Of a DNA stretch of 33,659 nucleotides, positions 1 through 10,003 are shown one piece after another. The DNA is taken from the NCBI GenBank assembly GCA_946997215.1, contig CAMPUL010000017.1, positions 1 to 33,659 of the forward strand, read 5' to 3'. Origin of the DNA: Gardnerella vaginalis. Lineage in GTDB: Bacteria > Actinomycetota > Actinomycetes > Actinomycetales > Bifidobacteriaceae. A program made the translations under genes and the position numbers. Numbering within the stretch: position 1 is the first letter of the stretch; every line of letters starts with the position of its first letter. A model generated the notes under the pieces. It ran no database searches. It was given only the letters and a program-made list of their open reading frames with translations, and had not been told where the DNA came from.

Positions 1-61
1 TAATAGTTGCGCCCGCGAGCAACAACATTGCTGCATTACGGTAGAACTTTGTGTTATTCAT
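1..61 (-). CDS. N-terminus of an exported protein (partial, runs off window start)
   Basis: On the minus strand an ATG at 61-59 opens a frame that stays open to the window edge, about 20 codons. An AAGGAC-type ribosome binding site lies just before it (complement of about 65-71). The visible residues, MNNTKFYRNAAMLLLAGATI, have a short polar, weakly basic N-region and then a hydrophobic core, as in a signal peptide or lipoprotein leader. No lipobox or mature domain falls inside the window, so the function cannot be named. The gene is divergent from gatC and shares the roughly 500-bp gap with it. The call rests only on the start codon, the binding site and the leader-like composition. Confidence 0.55.
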   Translation of the reverse strand, partial: MNNTKFYRNAAMLLLAGATI

Positions 62-244
62 ATGTGTCCTTCAATTTTATATTTTATGTTATTTTTTATG
101 AGATACCGTAACTTATTTGCTTCTATGCATGGAATGCTTCGCTGCATTAGCTTAATATCTCATAGCATTTAATTATTACATGCTTTTTTATTTCTGTGAT
201 AGTGAAATAAAACAAATTTTTTTTATTCTGCAAATAAACGTATG

Positions 245-274
245 AAGAAGGTTGGAATGCCAACATTCTTTTAT
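245..274 (+). terminator. Terminator-like hairpin far upstream of gatC
   Basis: Arms 245-255 (AAGAAGGTTGG) and 260-270 (CCAACATTCTT) pair with one mismatch around a 4-nt AATG loop. The tail is TTATT. The polarity fits termination of + strand transcripts, yet no + strand gene precedes it in the window. It could be an attenuator or the end of a small RNA. Confidence 0.4.
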
Positions 275-544
275 TGAATTATTTCCATTTCATGGCGTGT
301 TGACATGCATAGACACTCGTTCACATATTTTATACTCGTTAATTTTATAAAACTGCATGTGATAATAATTGTTATTCCGCTTATTGTCTCACTAATAAAA
401 TTTTTTTAATATTACACATAATTTTCCCTAGAAAATATGAATCGACAATCATGTTCTAAAATTAGGAAAATATTTCTGCAGTAACGTGTGTAAATCTTTT
501 ATTAATATTGCTTTTTCTTCTATAAGAAGGTCACGCATCACACA

Positions 545-550
545 TATAGT
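545..550 (+). promoter_or_regulatory. Candidate -10 element of gatC (leaderless start)
   Basis: TATAGT lies 7 nt before the gatC ATG, and the GAGG at 553-556 is too close to that ATG to act as a normal Shine-Dalgarno. This placement would start the transcript at or next to the start codon. No clear -35 is seen. Confidence 0.4.
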
Positions 551-557
551 TGAGGTT

Positions 558-854
558 ATGCCAACATTCACACGCGAAGAAATTGAGCATCTGGGCGTTC
601 TATCCCAGATTGCGCTTAGCGACGAAGAAATCAGTCGCTTGCAAGGCGAATTAAACGTCATTGCAGAATCTATTAATAAAGTGCAGGAAGTTGCTGGCGA
701 AGATGTGCCACCTACTGCAAATCCAGTACCTCTTGAAGCGTATTTGCGCCCAGACGAGCCTGCTACGCCATTGACTCAAGAAGAAGCGCTTTCTGGCGCT
801 CCTAGAAGTGAGTCTGGCATGTTTGTAGCACCTCGAATTTTGGGGGAGGAATAA
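558..854 (+). CDS. gatC: Aspartyl/glutamyl-tRNA(Asn/Gln) amidotransferase subunit C
   Basis: The product is the small GatC subunit, which wraps around GatA and stabilises the GatCAB complex that converts mischarged Asp-tRNA(Asn) or Glu-tRNA(Gln) to the amidated form in the cytoplasm. From the ATG at 558 it is 98 residues, normal for the family. It begins [20 protein letters not shown], the typical GatC helical start, and has the usual proline-rich middle and a C-terminal R-x-D-E-P segment. The frame stays open upstream to 486, but those codons do not resemble GatC, so 558 is chosen. gatA follows 2 nt after the stop, so the genes are co-transcribed. Confidence 0.93.
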   Translation: MPTFTREEIEHLGVLSQIALSDEEISRLQGELNVIAESINKVQEVAGEDVPPTANPVPLEAYLRPDEPATPLTQEEALSGAPRSESGMFVAPRILGEE

Positions 855-856
855 AC

Positions 857-2398
857 ATGACTAATACTCAAGATTTAGTAAAGCTTTCTGCTGCCGATAT
901 GGCAAAAGCTGTAAAAGCTAAAGAAGTTTCTAGCCGCGAGCTTGTTGAAGCGCACTTGGCAGTAATCGAAGCAGCCGAACCAGAAATCAAAGCATTCTTG
1001 CACGTTTCTGCAGATATTGCACTTGAGCAAGCAGATGCTTTTGATAAAAAGAATGCTAATGGCGAAGCTGAAGGATTGCCTGAACTTGCAGGCGTTCCAA
1101 TTGCCATTAAAGACATGATTGTTACTAAGGGCATTCCAACTACTGCAGCTTCTAAGATTCTCGAAGGCTGGATTCCACCTTACGATGCTACTGTTATTGA
1201 AAAGCTCAAGGCAGCTGGCATGCCAATTCTTGGCAAGACTAATTTGGATGAGTTTGCTCAAGGTTCTTCCACAGAGCATTCTGCCTACCAAACCACTTGC
1301 AATCCTTGGGATACTGAGCGCGTTCCTGGTGGCTCTGGCGGCGGCTCTGCAGCTGCTGTTGCTGCATTCGAAGCTCCTATTGCTTTGGGTACAGATACTG
1401 GCGGCTCCATTCGTCAGCCAGGCGCTTTAACGGGTACAGTCGGCGCAAAGCCAACTTATGGCGGTGTTAGCCGTTTTGGCGCAATCGCCATGGCAAGCTC
1501 GCTTGATCAGATTGGTCCTGTTTCTCGTACCGTTCTTGACTCTGCACTTTTGCAAGAGATTATTGGCGGCAACGATAGGCGCGATTCCACTTCGATTCCA
1601 GCTCCTGTTCCTCCAATGGCTCAAGCTGCTCGTGAGGGCGCTCGCCGCGATTTGAAGGGCTTGAAGGTTGGCTTAGTTAAGGAGCTTAGTGGCGAAGGCT
1701 TCCAGCCAGGCGTTGAAGCACGCTTTAATGAAGCTGTGCAATTGCTTAAGGATATGGGTGCAGAAGTAACAGAAGTCTCCTGCCCTCACTTCCCTTACTC
1801 GCTGGCTGCATACTACATTATTATGCCTTCCGAAGTTAGCTCCAACTTGGCTCGCTACGACGGCATGCGCTACGGTTTGCGCGTAATGCCACCAGCAGAT
1901 AAGCATCAAACTGCTGCAAACATGATGGCTGCAACTCGCGAAGCTGGCTTTGGCGACGAAGTAAAGCGCCGTATTATTCTCGGCACCTACGCACTTTCCG
2001 CTGGCTACTACGACGCTTGGTATGGCTCTGCACAAAAGGTTCGTACGCTTATTATTCGCGATTTTGAAGAAGCGTTTAATAAGGTAGATGTTCTAGTCTC
2101 CCCAACAAGCCCTACAACAGCGTTTAAGTTTGGTGAGAAGATGAACGATCCACTTTCCATGTACATGAACGATATTGCTACGATTCCTGCAAACATGGCT
2201 GGCGTTCCAGCTTTGAGCCTCCCAGCTGGCTTAAGCGACGATGGCTTGCCTGTAGGTATTCAGATTATTGCTCCGCAATGCCATGATGAGAAGATGTACA
2301 AGCCTGCAGCAGCGTTGGAAGCTGCTCTTGAAGAGCAGTGGGGCGGTCCAATCTGGAAGTCGCTTAAGGCTGGCTGGCTCGATTCATTGGCTAAGTAA
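857..2398 (+). CDS. gatA: Aspartyl/glutamyl-tRNA(Asn/Gln) amidotransferase subunit A
   Basis: GatA is the glutaminase subunit of GatCAB and belongs to the amidase-signature family. It releases ammonia from glutamine and passes it to GatB. The 513-residue length is usual. The Ser-cisSer-Lys triad is visible: Lys85 (PIAIKDM), Ser160 in GGSGGGS and Ser184 in [10 protein letters not shown], with the family's spacings of 75 and 24 residues. The ATG at 857 follows a strong GGGAGGA ribosome binding site inside the end of gatC. gatB starts 32 nt after the stop, completing a gatCAB operon. Organisms with this operon usually lack a glutaminyl-tRNA synthetase, an asparaginyl-tRNA synthetase, or both; that cannot be tested here. 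Confidence 0.97.
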   Translation: MTNTQDLVKLSAADMAKAVKAKEVSSRELVEAHLAVIEAAEPEIKAFLHVSADIALEQADAFDKKNANGEAEGLPELAGVPIAIKDMIVTKGIPTTAASKILEGWIPPYDATVIEKLKAAGMPILGKTNLDEFAQGSSTEHSAYQTTCNPWDTERVPGGSGGGSAAAVAAFEAPIALGTDTGGSIRQPGALTGTVGAKPTYGGVSRFGAIAMASSLDQIGPVSRTVLDSALLQEIIGGNDRRDSTSIPAPVPPMAQAAREGARRDLKGLKVGLVKELSGEGFQPGVEARFNEAVQLLKDMGAEVTEVSCPHFPYSLAAYYIIMPSEVSSNLARYDGMRYGLRVMPPADKHQTAANMMAATREAGFGDEVKRRIILGTYALSAGYYDAWYGSAQKVRTLIIRDFEEAFNKVDVLVSPTSPTTAFKFGEKMNDPLSMYMNDIATIPANMAGVPALSLPAGLSDDGLPVGIQIIAPQCHDEKMYKPAAALEAALEEQWGGPIWKSLKAGWLDSLAK

Positions 2399-2430
2399 AG
2401 TGAAGTAAAGCTTAAGTAAGAAGGATTCTC

Positions 2431-3930
2431 ATGGCTGAAAAACTTATGAAATACGCCGATGCTGTGGAGCAGTTTGACCCAGTATTCGGCTTGGAAACTC
2501 ACGTTGAGCTTAGCACGCGCACAAAGCTGTTTTGCCCAGCGGAAGTATCTTTTGGTGGCGAGCCAAATACTCAGCTAACTCCTGTAAGCCTTGGTTTGCC
2601 AGGCTCTTTGCCAGTTGTAAACAAGACTGCAGTTGATTACGCGATTAAGCTCGGTTTGGCATTGCATTGCGAAATCGCTGAGTGGAGCCAGTTCGCTCGT
2701 AAGAACTACTTCTACCCAGATATGCCTCGCGATTATCAGATTTCCCAGTACGATAAGCCTACTAACGGCAACGGTTACTTGGATGTTGAGCTCGAAGATG
2801 GCACCGTGTTTCGCGTGCCGATTGAGCGCGCTCATATTGAGGATGATGCTGGTAAGAATACTCACGTTGGTGGTGCTGACGGCCGTATTGAAGGCGCAAA
2901 TCATTCTTTGGTTGATTACAATCGCGCAGGCGTGCCTTTAATCGAGATTGTAACTAAGCCAATCGAAGGTGCGGGTAGCCGCGCTCCAGAAATCGCAGGC
3001 GCATACATGCGCGCTATTCGCGATATTGTTCGCGCGCTTAACATCTCCCACGCTCGCATGGAGCAGGGCAATATGCGCGCAGACGTAAACGTTTCGCTCC
3101 GCAGAAAGCCAACCGATCCATTTGGTACGCGCTCGGAAACTAAGAATGTGAACACATTCCGCGGAATCGAAAAGACGCTCCAATACGAGATTCGTCGCCA
3201 GGCTGCTATTTTGAGCGAAGGCGGCGAGATTTTGCAGGAAACTCGTCACTGGGATGAAGCAACTCAGACTACTGCTGGCGGCCGCGTAAAGTCCGATGCC
3301 GACGATTATCGCTACTTCCCAGACCCAGATTTGGTTATGCTTCACATCACTAAAGAGCATATTGAGCGCATGAAGGCCGAGATGCCAGAAATGCCTCGCG
3401 AGCGCCGTAACCGTTTGCAAAGCGAATGGGGCATTAGCGATCTTGAAATGCGAGATATTTTGAACGCAGATGCTCTTGATTTGGTTGAAGAAACCGTTAA
3501 AGCTGGCGCAACTGCAGCAGGCGCTAAGAAGTGGTGGCTTGGTGAGCTTGCTCGCGAAGCAAACACTCGTGGTGTGACTTTGGAAGAATTGCCTATTACT
3601 CCAGAAGATGTGGCTGAAGTTGAAAAGCTGATTGCAGACGGTAAGCTTAACGATAAGCTCGCTAAGCAAACTGTTGCTTGCGTTTTGGCTGGCGAGGGCA
3701 AGCCTGATGAAGTTGTTAATAAGCACGGATTCAAGGTTATGAACGATGACGGCGCTTTGGAAGCCGCTGTTGACGCTGCTCTTGCAGCCGATCCTGAAGT
3801 CGCAGAAAAGCTTAAGGCAGGCAATATGAAGCCGATGGGCGCGATTATTGGTGCTGTTATGCGCGCAACTAAGGGTCAGGCTGATGCTAAAGCTGTTACT
3901 AAGATTGTGATGGCAAAAATCAAGGGCTAG
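2431..3930 (+). CDS. gatB: Aspartyl/glutamyl-tRNA(Asn/Gln) amidotransferase subunit B
   Basis: GatB phosphorylates the mischarged aminoacyl-tRNA with ATP and amidates it using ammonia from GatA. The protein is 499 residues, normal length. The N-terminal catalytic domain shows family hallmarks: [10 protein letters not shown] near residue 20, the region around [11 protein letters not shown] near residue 53, and the segment [19 protein letters not shown] near 90-108. The C-terminal part, from about residue 350, is the helical tRNA-binding tail (YqeY-like), ending in an alanine/lysine-rich stretch. An AAGAAGG site precedes the ATG. It is the last gene of the operon; an inverted repeat and small direct repeats follow it. 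Confidence 0.97.
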   Translation: MAEKLMKYADAVEQFDPVFGLETHVELSTRTKLFCPAEVSFGGEPNTQLTPVSLGLPGSLPVVNKTAVDYAIKLGLALHCEIAEWSQFARKNYFYPDMPRDYQISQYDKPTNGNGYLDVELEDGTVFRVPIERAHIEDDAGKNTHVGGADGRIEGANHSLVDYNRAGVPLIEIVTKPIEGAGSRAPEIAGAYMRAIRDIVRALNISHARMEQGNMRADVNVSLRRKPTDPFGTRSETKNVNTFRGIEKTLQYEIRRQAAILSEGGEILQETRHWDEATQTTAGGRVKSDADDYRYFPDPDLVMLHITKEHIERMKAEMPEMPRERRNRLQSEWGISDLEMRDILNADALDLVEETVKAGATAAGAKKWWLGELAREANTRGVTLEELPITPEDVAEVEKLIADGKLNDKLAKQTVACVLAGEGKPDEVVNKHGFKVMNDDGALEAAVDAALAADPEVAEKLKAGNMKPMGAIIGAVMRATKGQADAKAVTKIVMAKIKG

Positions 3931-3950
3931 TTTAGATTAGCTTTTACTTT

Positions 3951-4021
3951 GCACTTTTTGCGCTTTATACTTTGCGTTTTAACTTTGCGTTTTATAGCAT
4001 TGTATAGGGTGCAAAAAGTGC
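3951..4021 (+). repeat. Inverted repeat with internal 13-bp tandem duplication after gatB
   Basis: GCACTTTTTGC (3951-3961) and GCAAAAAGTGC (4011-4021) form a perfect 11-bp inverted repeat around a 49-nt loop. Inside the loop ACTTTGCGTTTTA is exactly duplicated at 3969-3981 and 3982-3994. It may help end gatCAB transcripts, but the long loop and weak T-run make this uncertain. Confidence 0.6.
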
Positions 4022-4109
4022 GATTTTATAACGCGGTTTTTTACTAATCGCTGTAGCGCTTTTTGTAAGCTTTTGTAACACGTAAGTCGATTGTACGAAA
4101 AAGGTGAAT

Positions 4110-5081
4110 ATGCAAGGATTCAATGCTGATTCTACAAGCCACCGCGAGCTGCCAGAAAATATTACGATTCCGCCAATCCGCGGCGAAATGGCACGTCTTA
4201 GGCCAGCAACAATCGAAGATTTGGCGCAAATGGACGCATTGCACGCTTTTGATGGAGCGGCCGTTATAACAGGCAAAGATGCGCAATCGGAGCGTGCCAT
4301 GGTTCACGCGTGGGTAAATCGTTCGGCGCAATGGTCTTCACCTGGAAGCACTGAGGCAAAATCTAATCATGATGCCGCCTCTAGCGACGCCCAATCGCGC
4401 CCAACAATCGCATGGTCAATTGTGCCAGATTTTATTGATGACTCCGAAAACATCAATGGAAATATTATTGGAATGATATTTTTGATTGACATTGACGGTT
4501 GGTCTAAATCCGCTAGGATTCAGGTGATTCTAGGACGCGATTATAGGGGTCGCGGATATTCTAGAGACGCAATGCCTAGAGTTATGACGTACGGTTTTGC
4601 ACCAAGCGAGGTGGGTCTTGCTTTGCACAGAATTTGGGTTGGCGTTCCTGCAACAAACACGCGCTCGCTTTCCGTGTACCAGTCGCTTGGATTTATGAAA
4701 ACGGGCACTGCTCGCGATGCACTTTGGGATTCTCAAAGCCAAAAGTATCAAGATTTTGTTGTAATGGACACTCTTGTAGACGAGTACGATGCGATTCGCT
4801 CGCTAGACGCTTTTGGATTACACGTTATTGAAGATAATCCTGGCGTTTGCGAGGCTCTAAGCGCGCACGAGCATTCGATTGCAATCCCAGTTAAAAATGG
4901 CGATTTGCGTAAATCGCAAGCAACCGAACAAGCCGAATCTAGTGTTAAGCACACAGATAATTCCTCTAAGCGCGCATGGTGGCGTATTATAGGACGAGGC
5001 CGCAAGCGTAATCAAGAAGACGAAGCAGCCGATAAAACTACATCAAATGCACCAATCGCAACAACGGAAGGGAAGCGATGA
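4110..5081 (+). CDS. GNAT-family N-acetyltransferase with a C-terminal extension
   Basis: The protein is 323 residues from the ATG at 4110, which follows AAGGTG; an in-frame GTG at 4104 overlaps that site and is less likely. The acetyl-CoA binding signature is visible as LGRDYRGRGYSRDAMPRV (about residues 144-161), followed by the C-terminal GNAT strand pattern NTRSLSVYQSLGF. The RimJ/RimL-like organisation suggests acetylation of a small molecule or a protein N-terminus; the substrate cannot be read from sequence. A low-complexity Ser/Asp segment interrupts the fold near residues 75-95. After about residue 230 comes an extension with a basic patch (WWRIIGRGRKRN) that could bind nucleic acid or membrane. 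It overlaps the next gene by ATGA, implying translational coupling. Confidence 0.8.
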   Translation: MQGFNADSTSHRELPENITIPPIRGEMARLRPATIEDLAQMDALHAFDGAAVITGKDAQSERAMVHAWVNRSAQWSSPGSTEAKSNHDAASSDAQSRPTIAWSIVPDFIDDSENINGNIIGMIFLIDIDGWSKSARIQVILGRDYRGRGYSRDAMPRVMTYGFAPSEVGLALHRIWVGVPATNTRSLSVYQSLGFMKTGTARDALWDSQSQKYQDFVVMDTLVDEYDAIRSLDAFGLHVIEDNPGVCEALSAHEHSIAIPVKNGDLRKSQATEQAESSVKHTDNSSKRAWWRIIGRGRKRNQEDEAADKTTSNAPIATTEGKR

Positions 5082-5392
5082 GCGCCGAAGACCTCGACAA
5101 TTACGAAACAGACGCCGAACTTGCGTTATACAAGGAATATCGTGACGTTATTAAGCTTTTTACGTACGTTGTAGAAACAGAACGCCGATTCTACTTGGCA
5201 AATAAGGTTGATTTTAACGTGCGCTCCGCAGGTCAAGACGTGTACTTTGACGTTCAATTAACAGACGCTTGGGTGTGGGATGTTTACCGACCTTCGCGAT
5301 TTGTAAAAAACGTTAGAATCGTTACTTTCAAAGACGTAAACGTGGAGGAAGTTCAAAAAACGGATATCGATATTCCAGAATCTATCGCGTGA
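5078..5392 (+). CDS. DUF2469 family actinobacterial protein
   Basis: This 104-residue protein begins MSAEDLDNYETDAELALYKE and carries VVETERRFYLANKVDF and DAWVWDVYRPSRFVKNVR. These match the small, strongly conserved DUF2469 family of Actinobacteria (Mycobacterium tuberculosis Rv2901c type). It is acidic, soluble and without a signal peptide. The function is unknown. In many Actinobacteria the gene lies near rnhB and a signal peptidase gene; here it is instead coupled by an ATGA overlap to a GNAT acetyltransferase, so the two proteins may be made in fixed ratio. The family assignment is firm, any role is not. Confidence 0.85.
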   Translation: MSAEDLDNYETDAELALYKEYRDVIKLFTYVVETERRFYLANKVDFNVRSAGQDVYFDVQLTDAWVWDVYRPSRFVKNVRIVTFKDVNVEEVQKTDIDIPESIA

Positions 5393-5495
5393 TAAGAGTA
5401 TGCTAGTAAAGCTTACGTTTAGATTTTAATACAGATACGTGCTTGCAATTTTGCGTTTTTGACTTTATAAAGCGGCTTTTAGGTATGGAGGAAAA

Positions 5496-7115
5496 TTGGC
5501 TGATACACAATCCCAAAAACAATCTGTAGTGATTATTGGTGGCGGTCCGGCAGGGTTGACGGCAGCTTGGGAGCTTGTAAAAGATGGCGGCAGTAGCCGC
5601 TACGATGTGACTGTTCTTGAGGCAACCAGCGAGTTTGGTGGCATTTCTCGCACCGTAAAATACAACGGAAACCGCATGGATATTGGCGGACACCGATTCT
5701 TCTCTAAAGACGATCGCATTATGCAATGGTGGCGAGATATGCTACCTCTTCAGGGCGCTCCTTCTTACGACGATAAAAAGCTTGGCAGGCATCACGATTT
5801 AGAGGCTGGAGGCCCAGACCCAGAAGTCGAAGATGAAGTTATGCTTAAGCGTCATCGCGTTTCTAGAATCTTCTGGAATCATCATTTCTTCGACTACCCT
5901 ATCTCTCTTTCTGCATCCACCTTGCGATCTATGGGCTTTGTGCTAACCATGAAAGTTGGTTTTAGCTATCTTTGGTCCATGATTCACAAGTTGCCAGAAA
6001 CAAACCTCGAAAACTTCTACATTAATCGCTTTGGCAAAAAGCTGTATTCTATGTTCTTTGAGGGATATACCGAAAAGCTTTGGGGCAGGCATCCAAGCCA
6101 GATTTCTGCAGATTGGGGCGCTCAGCGCGTTAAGGGCTTGAGCATTGTTGAAGTTTTGAAAAACGCTATTTCTAAGCTTATGCCTAAAAATAAGGCAAGC
6201 CAAAAAGAAGTTGAGACTTCTTTAATTGAGGAATTTTGGTACCCTAAGCTTGGTCCAGGTCAGCTTTGGGAGACTGTTGAACGCCGTTGCCGAGAAAATG
6301 GCGCTACTGTTTTAACTGGCTCTAAGGTTGTTGCCATAAAGCAGGCGGACGGCAAGATTTGCAGCGTTGTTGTTGAAAATCAAAATGGCGATCGCAGTGA
6401 GCTTCATGCAGATCAGTTCATTTCGTCTATGCCAATTAAAGATTTAGTTGCGTCTATTGAGCAAGGCGCTAATGGCGATGCAAATGCGGAAGTTCCACAA
6501 GACTTGCAAAAAGTTGCGTCTGGCCTTCCTTACCGCGATTTTGTGACTGTTGGCTTGCTTGTTAAGCGCATGCGTTTGCGCAACACTACCGACATTCCAA
6601 CGCTTGGCAACCCACCTATTGTGCCAGATTGCTGGATTTACGTTCAAGACCCTGGCTACAAGGTTGGACGTTTGCAAATCTTTAACAACTGGAGTCCATA
6701 CCTTGTTAAAGATGTTGATAATACCGTTTGGATTGGTCTTGAATACTTCTGCAGTGAAGGCGACGATTTTTGGAATATGAGCGACGAAGAGGCTCGCAAA
6801 AACGCCATTGACGAGCTGATTCGCATGCAAGTTATTGACAGCGAAGATGACGTTTTAGACGCTCATCGCGAACGCGTTCCAAAGGCCTACCCTGCTTACT
6901 TTGACACTTATGCTCAAATGCCTGAGCTTGTTAAGTACTTAGATGGTTTTGGCAACTTGTATTGCGTTGGTAGAAATGGCCAGCACCGCTACAATAACCA
7001 GGATCACTCAATGGCAACTGCTATTGAAGCTGTACAAAACATCAATAGTGGTAAGAAGTCTAAAGATAACGTTTGGTCTGTTAATACCGAAAAGTCGTAT
7101 CACGAAAAGAAGTAG
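5496..7115 (+). CDS. FAD-dependent oxidoreductase (UDP-galactopyranose mutase / amine oxidase-like)
   Basis: The 539-residue protein has an N-terminal Rossmann dinucleotide-binding motif, [17 protein letters not shown] (about residues 11-27), then the acidic ribose-binding strand VTVLEA and the segment [10 protein letters not shown] typical of the UDP-galactopyranose mutase/protoporphyrinogen oxidase-like flavoprotein group. The C-terminus has a second flavin-contact region, [17 protein letters not shown]. The substrate is unknown; relatives act in cell-surface sugar or isoprenoid metabolism. The start is a TTG at 5496, chosen because ATGGAGGAAAA immediately precedes it and the protein then begins shortly before the Rossmann strand. 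It stands alone, 103 bp after the DUF2469 gene. Confidence 0.82.
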   Translation: MADTQSQKQSVVIIGGGPAGLTAAWELVKDGGSSRYDVTVLEATSEFGGISRTVKYNGNRMDIGGHRFFSKDDRIMQWWRDMLPLQGAPSYDDKKLGRHHDLEAGGPDPEVEDEVMLKRHRVSRIFWNHHFFDYPISLSASTLRSMGFVLTMKVGFSYLWSMIHKLPETNLENFYINRFGKKLYSMFFEGYTEKLWGRHPSQISADWGAQRVKGLSIVEVLKNAISKLMPKNKASQKEVETSLIEEFWYPKLGPGQLWETVERRCRENGATVLTGSKVVAIKQADGKICSVVVENQNGDRSELHADQFISSMPIKDLVASIEQGANGDANAEVPQDLQKVASGLPYRDFVTVGLLVKRMRLRNTTDIPTLGNPPIVPDCWIYVQDPGYKVGRLQIFNNWSPYLVKDVDNTVWIGLEYFCSEGDDFWNMSDEEARKNAIDELIRMQVIDSEDDVLDAHRERVPKAYPAYFDTYAQMPELVKYLDGFGNLYCVGRNGQHRYNNQDHSMATAIEAVQNINSGKKSKDNVWSVNTEKSYHEKK

Positions 7116-7185
7116 CGCTTGGCTTGCCACGCCGTGTTGTTGTGAGTCGTATGAGTGTAGTAGCATACATTTATCGGCGATTAAT

Positions 7186-7271
7186 ACACATTGATATGTG
7201 TTTGTCGTTATATTCACAACGGATTTTCCGTAATCTTCCACGTAAAGCTCCAAGTAGTCTATCTTGGAGTT
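7186..7271 (+). promoter_or_regulatory. Structured leader of rho (three hairpins)
   Basis: Three compact stem-loops sit in tandem: ACACAT/ATGTGT (7186-7191/7196-7201), ACGGA/TCCGT (7219-7223/7227-7231) and CTCCAAG/CTTGGAG (7248-7254/7263-7269, extendable by two pairs). The last ends a few bases before the rho ribosome binding site at 7276-7280. Rho autoregulates through its leader in other bacteria; here that is inference. Confidence 0.5.
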
Positions 7272-7287
7272 AGGGAAAGGTATAACT

Positions 7288-9219
7288 GTGGCAACAAGCC
7301 AAAATCTTGATGATATGAAGCTTTCGGAGCTTAAGGATCTTGCAAAGCAAATGGGTCTGCGCGGTACGTCTACAATGCGCAAGCCAGATTTGGTTGCTAC
7401 GCTAACTGCTGCGCGCAATGGTGGGGATGCGCCAGCTGGCGTTAGCGTTCATGTTCCTAAAAGCACTGTACGAATAAATCGTGTTTCTCAAAGCGATGAC
7501 GAAGCGCAAAACAATTCGTCTTCGTTTGATTTGCGCTCGAGCATTGATGCAAATCGCGATTTTGATGAATCTTCTGATTCAAGCAATGCAAATAGGAGTG
7601 AGCGTCATCGCAATTTTGCGCGCGACAATCAGTCTCATCGCTATCGCAAAGAAAACTCTACAAATGTTACGAGAGAAGATAATACTCGTACAAATGCAAG
7701 TGCAAATACTGAACAAAATAATGGTAGTAATTTTGCTAAAACAGACGAAGTGGATGCTAATTTAGATCAGATTCTTGCCACTTTGCCAAGCGAAAAGTCT
7801 TCTGCTTCAAGTGCTAGCCGCAATTCGGAATCGCGCAGAATGCGTATGTCCAATCGCTCTAGCGAAGAAAATGATTACGATTCTAAAGCAGACAGATCTG
7901 ATAGATTCCAGCGCAGAACGCGACGCACTAGAGACGATTACGATTCTAAAGCGGAACGCACAGAACGCACAGAACGAGCAGAACGCTCGGAACGCTCCGA
8001 GATTCGTGAAGAGCATGAGATTCACGAGCAAGCTACACGCCGCGAAGAGCCAAAAGAAGAGCTTGTTCCAGTTGCTGGCATTGTAGATGTGCTTGAATCT
8101 TACGCATTTGTACGCACTTCTGGCTATTTGCCTGGCCCAAACGACGTTTATGTTTCTATGAGCCAAATCAAAAAGTACGGCTTGCGTAAGGGAGACGCGG
8201 TTCAAGGCTCTATTCGCGCTCCTCGCGAGGGAGATCGCAGGAATCAGCGCCAAAAGTTTGTTCCTTTGCAAAGTGTTGACAGCATTAACGGCATGAGCGT
8301 AGAAGAGGCTCAAAATCGCCCACAATTTGCTAAGCTCACACCTTTGTATCCACATGAACGCTTAAAGCAAGAGACTACGCCAAATCGTATGCTTGGCAGA
8401 ATCATCGATCTTGTAGCTCCTATTGGCAAGGGTCAGCGTGGCTTGATTGTTTCACCTCCTAAGGCTGGTAAAACAATCACTTTGCAAAATATTGCTAACG
8501 CGATTTCTGTTAACAATCCAGAAGTACATTTGATGGTTGTTCTTGTAGACGAACGTCCAGAAGAAGTTACCGACATGGAGCGCACTGTTCAAGGCGAGGT
8601 TATTTCTTCTACATTCGACCGCCCAGCATCAGACCACACTACTGTTGCGGAGCTTGCGATTGAGCGCGCTAAGAGGCTTGTGGAACTTGGCCAAGATGTT
8701 GTTGTTCTTCTTGATTCTATGACTCGTCTTGCTCGCGCATACAATATTGCAGCTCCTGCTTCTGGCCGCATTCTTTCTGGCGGCGTGGATGCTCAAGCGC
8801 TTTACCCTCCTAAGAAGTTCTTTGGTGCTGCTAGAAACATTGAAAATGGCGGTTCTTTGACTATTATTTCTTCCGCTTTGGTGGAAACTGGCTCAAAGAT
8901 GGATGAAGTTATTTTCGAAGAGTTTAAGGGCACTGGAAACATGGAGCTTCGCTTGAGCCGCGATTTGGCAGACAAGCGACTGTTCCCAGCTGTAGATATC
9001 AATTCTTCTGGCACGCGCCGCGAAGAGTTGATTACTCCTGCTCAAGAGCTGCCGATTATTTATCGATTAAGGCGATTGTTCGGCGGTTTGGAGCCAGAAC
9101 AGGCTTATCAGACTTTGGTGCCGCGCTTAAAGAAGACTGCTTCTAATCGCGATTTTCTTGCAGCAATTGTTCAGCAAGCCAACAATTCCACAAATGGCGG
9201 AACAGGCGCAATCGCGTAA
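7288..9219 (+). CDS. rho: Transcription termination factor Rho (long-insert actinobacterial form)
   Basis: Rho is the hexameric RNA helicase that ends untranslated transcripts. From the GTG at 7288, preceded by AAAGG 7 nt upstream, it is 643 residues, against about 420 in E. coli. Residues 8-45 ([17 protein letters not shown]) are the Rho N-terminal helical domain. A disordered Arg/Ser/Asn/Glu-rich insert follows (about 60-265), including a five-fold 9-bp repeat at 7954-7998 encoding a TER/AER/SER pattern. The cold-shock RNA-binding domain starts near 265 ([14 protein letters not shown]). The ATPase core has Walker A SPPKAGKT near 388 and Walker [17 protein letters not shown] near 470. Such inserts are known in Actinobacteria and widen RNA binding. 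An in-frame TTG at 7264 lies before the ribosome binding site and was rejected. Confidence 0.96.
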   Translation: MATSQNLDDMKLSELKDLAKQMGLRGTSTMRKPDLVATLTAARNGGDAPAGVSVHVPKSTVRINRVSQSDDEAQNNSSSFDLRSSIDANRDFDESSDSSNANRSERHRNFARDNQSHRYRKENSTNVTREDNTRTNASANTEQNNGSNFAKTDEVDANLDQILATLPSEKSSASSASRNSESRRMRMSNRSSEENDYDSKADRSDRFQRRTRRTRDDYDSKAERTERTERAERSERSEIREEHEIHEQATRREEPKEELVPVAGIVDVLESYAFVRTSGYLPGPNDVYVSMSQIKKYGLRKGDAVQGSIRAPREGDRRNQRQKFVPLQSVDSINGMSVEEAQNRPQFAKLTPLYPHERLKQETTPNRMLGRIIDLVAPIGKGQRGLIVSPPKAGKTITLQNIANAISVNNPEVHLMVVLVDERPEEVTDMERTVQGEVISSTFDRPASDHTTVAELAIERAKRLVELGQDVVVLLDSMTRLARAYNIAAPASGRILSGGVDAQALYPPKKFFGAARNIENGGSLTIISSALVETGSKMDEVIFEEFKGTGNMELRLSRDLADKRLFPAVDINSSGTRREELITPAQELPIIYRLRRLFGGLEPEQAYQTLVPRLKKTASNRDFLAAIVQQANNSTNGGTGAIA

Positions 9220-9256
9220 AATTTACGTATAAAATAAAAATCTAAAATCTAAATTA

Positions 9257-9292
9257 AAATGCCTCTTGATTTAATAATCTGGGGGCATTTTT
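9257..9292 (+). terminator. Rho-independent terminator after rho
   Basis: AAATGCC (9257-9263) pairs with GGCATTT (9284-9290), extendable by T-G and C-G pairs, around a roughly 16-nt loop. A T-run ends the element. It is 38 bp past the rho stop codon. Confidence 0.65.
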
Positions 9293-9498
9293 AATAATCT
9301 GATACATAAAAAATAGAATGGCCAAAAGTTTATATACGTAAACATGTGTTAAATAATGTGAAAAACCGTGATTTTTTATCTAATTTTGTTCTTTTTCATT
9401 AAAAAATACGATACGATTAAAGAGACTGCAAGGGGCGCAGCTAAAGTCGACGAAGCAAAACAAAGATTTTGGATGCGCTGTATGAGGATGGAGGTCGC

Positions 9499-9996
9499 AT
9501 GACGGGAAACTCTCATAGGATTGAAAACAATATTCCTTCTGGCTTGGAAACCAGCGCGAGCACAGTTGCTCCAATAGATTCTACAGACGCAATCATTGTA
9601 GACATTCTTGAGCACGATGGTCGTGCAACATTAACCAAGCTAGCCAAAGCTTCTGGACTATCTGTTTCCGCTGTACAATCCAGAGTTCAAAAGCTCGAGC
9701 GCAAAGGAATCATAACTGGGTATCGCGCTTTGATTGACTACGAGCGCAGAGGATTGCCTGTAAGTGCATTCGTTGCAGTTACGCCTCTTGATTTTGAGCA
9801 AGAAGCTTCCGTTCCAACCAAATTGAAAGACATTGACGGCATTGAAGCGTGCTATTCGATTACTGGAAGCCCAAGCTTTATGCTTGTTGTTCGCGTTGCA
9901 ACTCCTAGCAAGCTAGAAGAACTAATCAACACAATTCACCGCGTTGTTCCAGTTAGCACAGAAACAACAATGGTTTTGCAAACTTATTTTGACTAG
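9499..9996 (+). CDS. Lrp/AsnC family transcriptional regulator
   Basis: The 165-residue protein has an N-terminal winged helix-turn-helix typical of Lrp/AsnC (ATLTKLAKASGLSVSAVQSR, about residues 45-64) and a C-terminal RAM/ligand-sensing domain (FVAVTPLDFE, then GIEACYSITGSPSFMLVVRV). It has a 25-residue polar N-terminal extension. These proteins form dimers and octamers that bind amino acids and control amino acid metabolism or transport. The ATG at 9499 is preceded by GGATGGAGG at a good distance; the in-frame ATG at 9469 lacks one. The chorismate mutase gene follows after 7 nt, so the ligand may be an aromatic or other amino acid, but that is only a guess. Confidence 0.9.
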   Translation: MTGNSHRIENNIPSGLETSASTVAPIDSTDAIIVDILEHDGRATLTKLAKASGLSVSAVQSRVQKLERKGIITGYRALIDYERRGLPVSAFVAVTPLDFEQEASVPTKLKDIDGIEACYSITGSPSFMLVVRVATPSKLEELINTIHRVVPVSTETTMVLQTYFD

Positions 9997-10003
9997 AAAT
10001 AGC

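Larger units (their letters stand above)
62..557. other. AT-rich divergent intergenic region upstream of gatC
   Basis: About 496 bp without a convincing gene. It must hold the promoter of the minus-strand exported protein and that of gatC. It contains one terminator-like hairpin (245-270), a TTGACA hexamer at 300-305 with no well-spaced -10, and a TATAGT hexamer just before gatC. I see no tRNA, T-box motif or other RNA gene. Confidence 0.6.

Noticed and set aside
62..557. T-box leader controlling gatCAB
   Set aside because: No T-box sequence (TGGnACCGCG-type) or specifier stem was recognised, and the likely gatC transcript is leaderless.
2938..3726. Long antisense frame (262 codons) opposite gatB
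   Set aside because: It is the complement of a strongly conserved gene, has no ribosome binding site and encodes no recognisable domain.
7264..7287. Upstream TTG as the rho start
   Set aside because: It lies before the AAAGG ribosome binding site and inside a stable stem; GTG 7288 is better placed.
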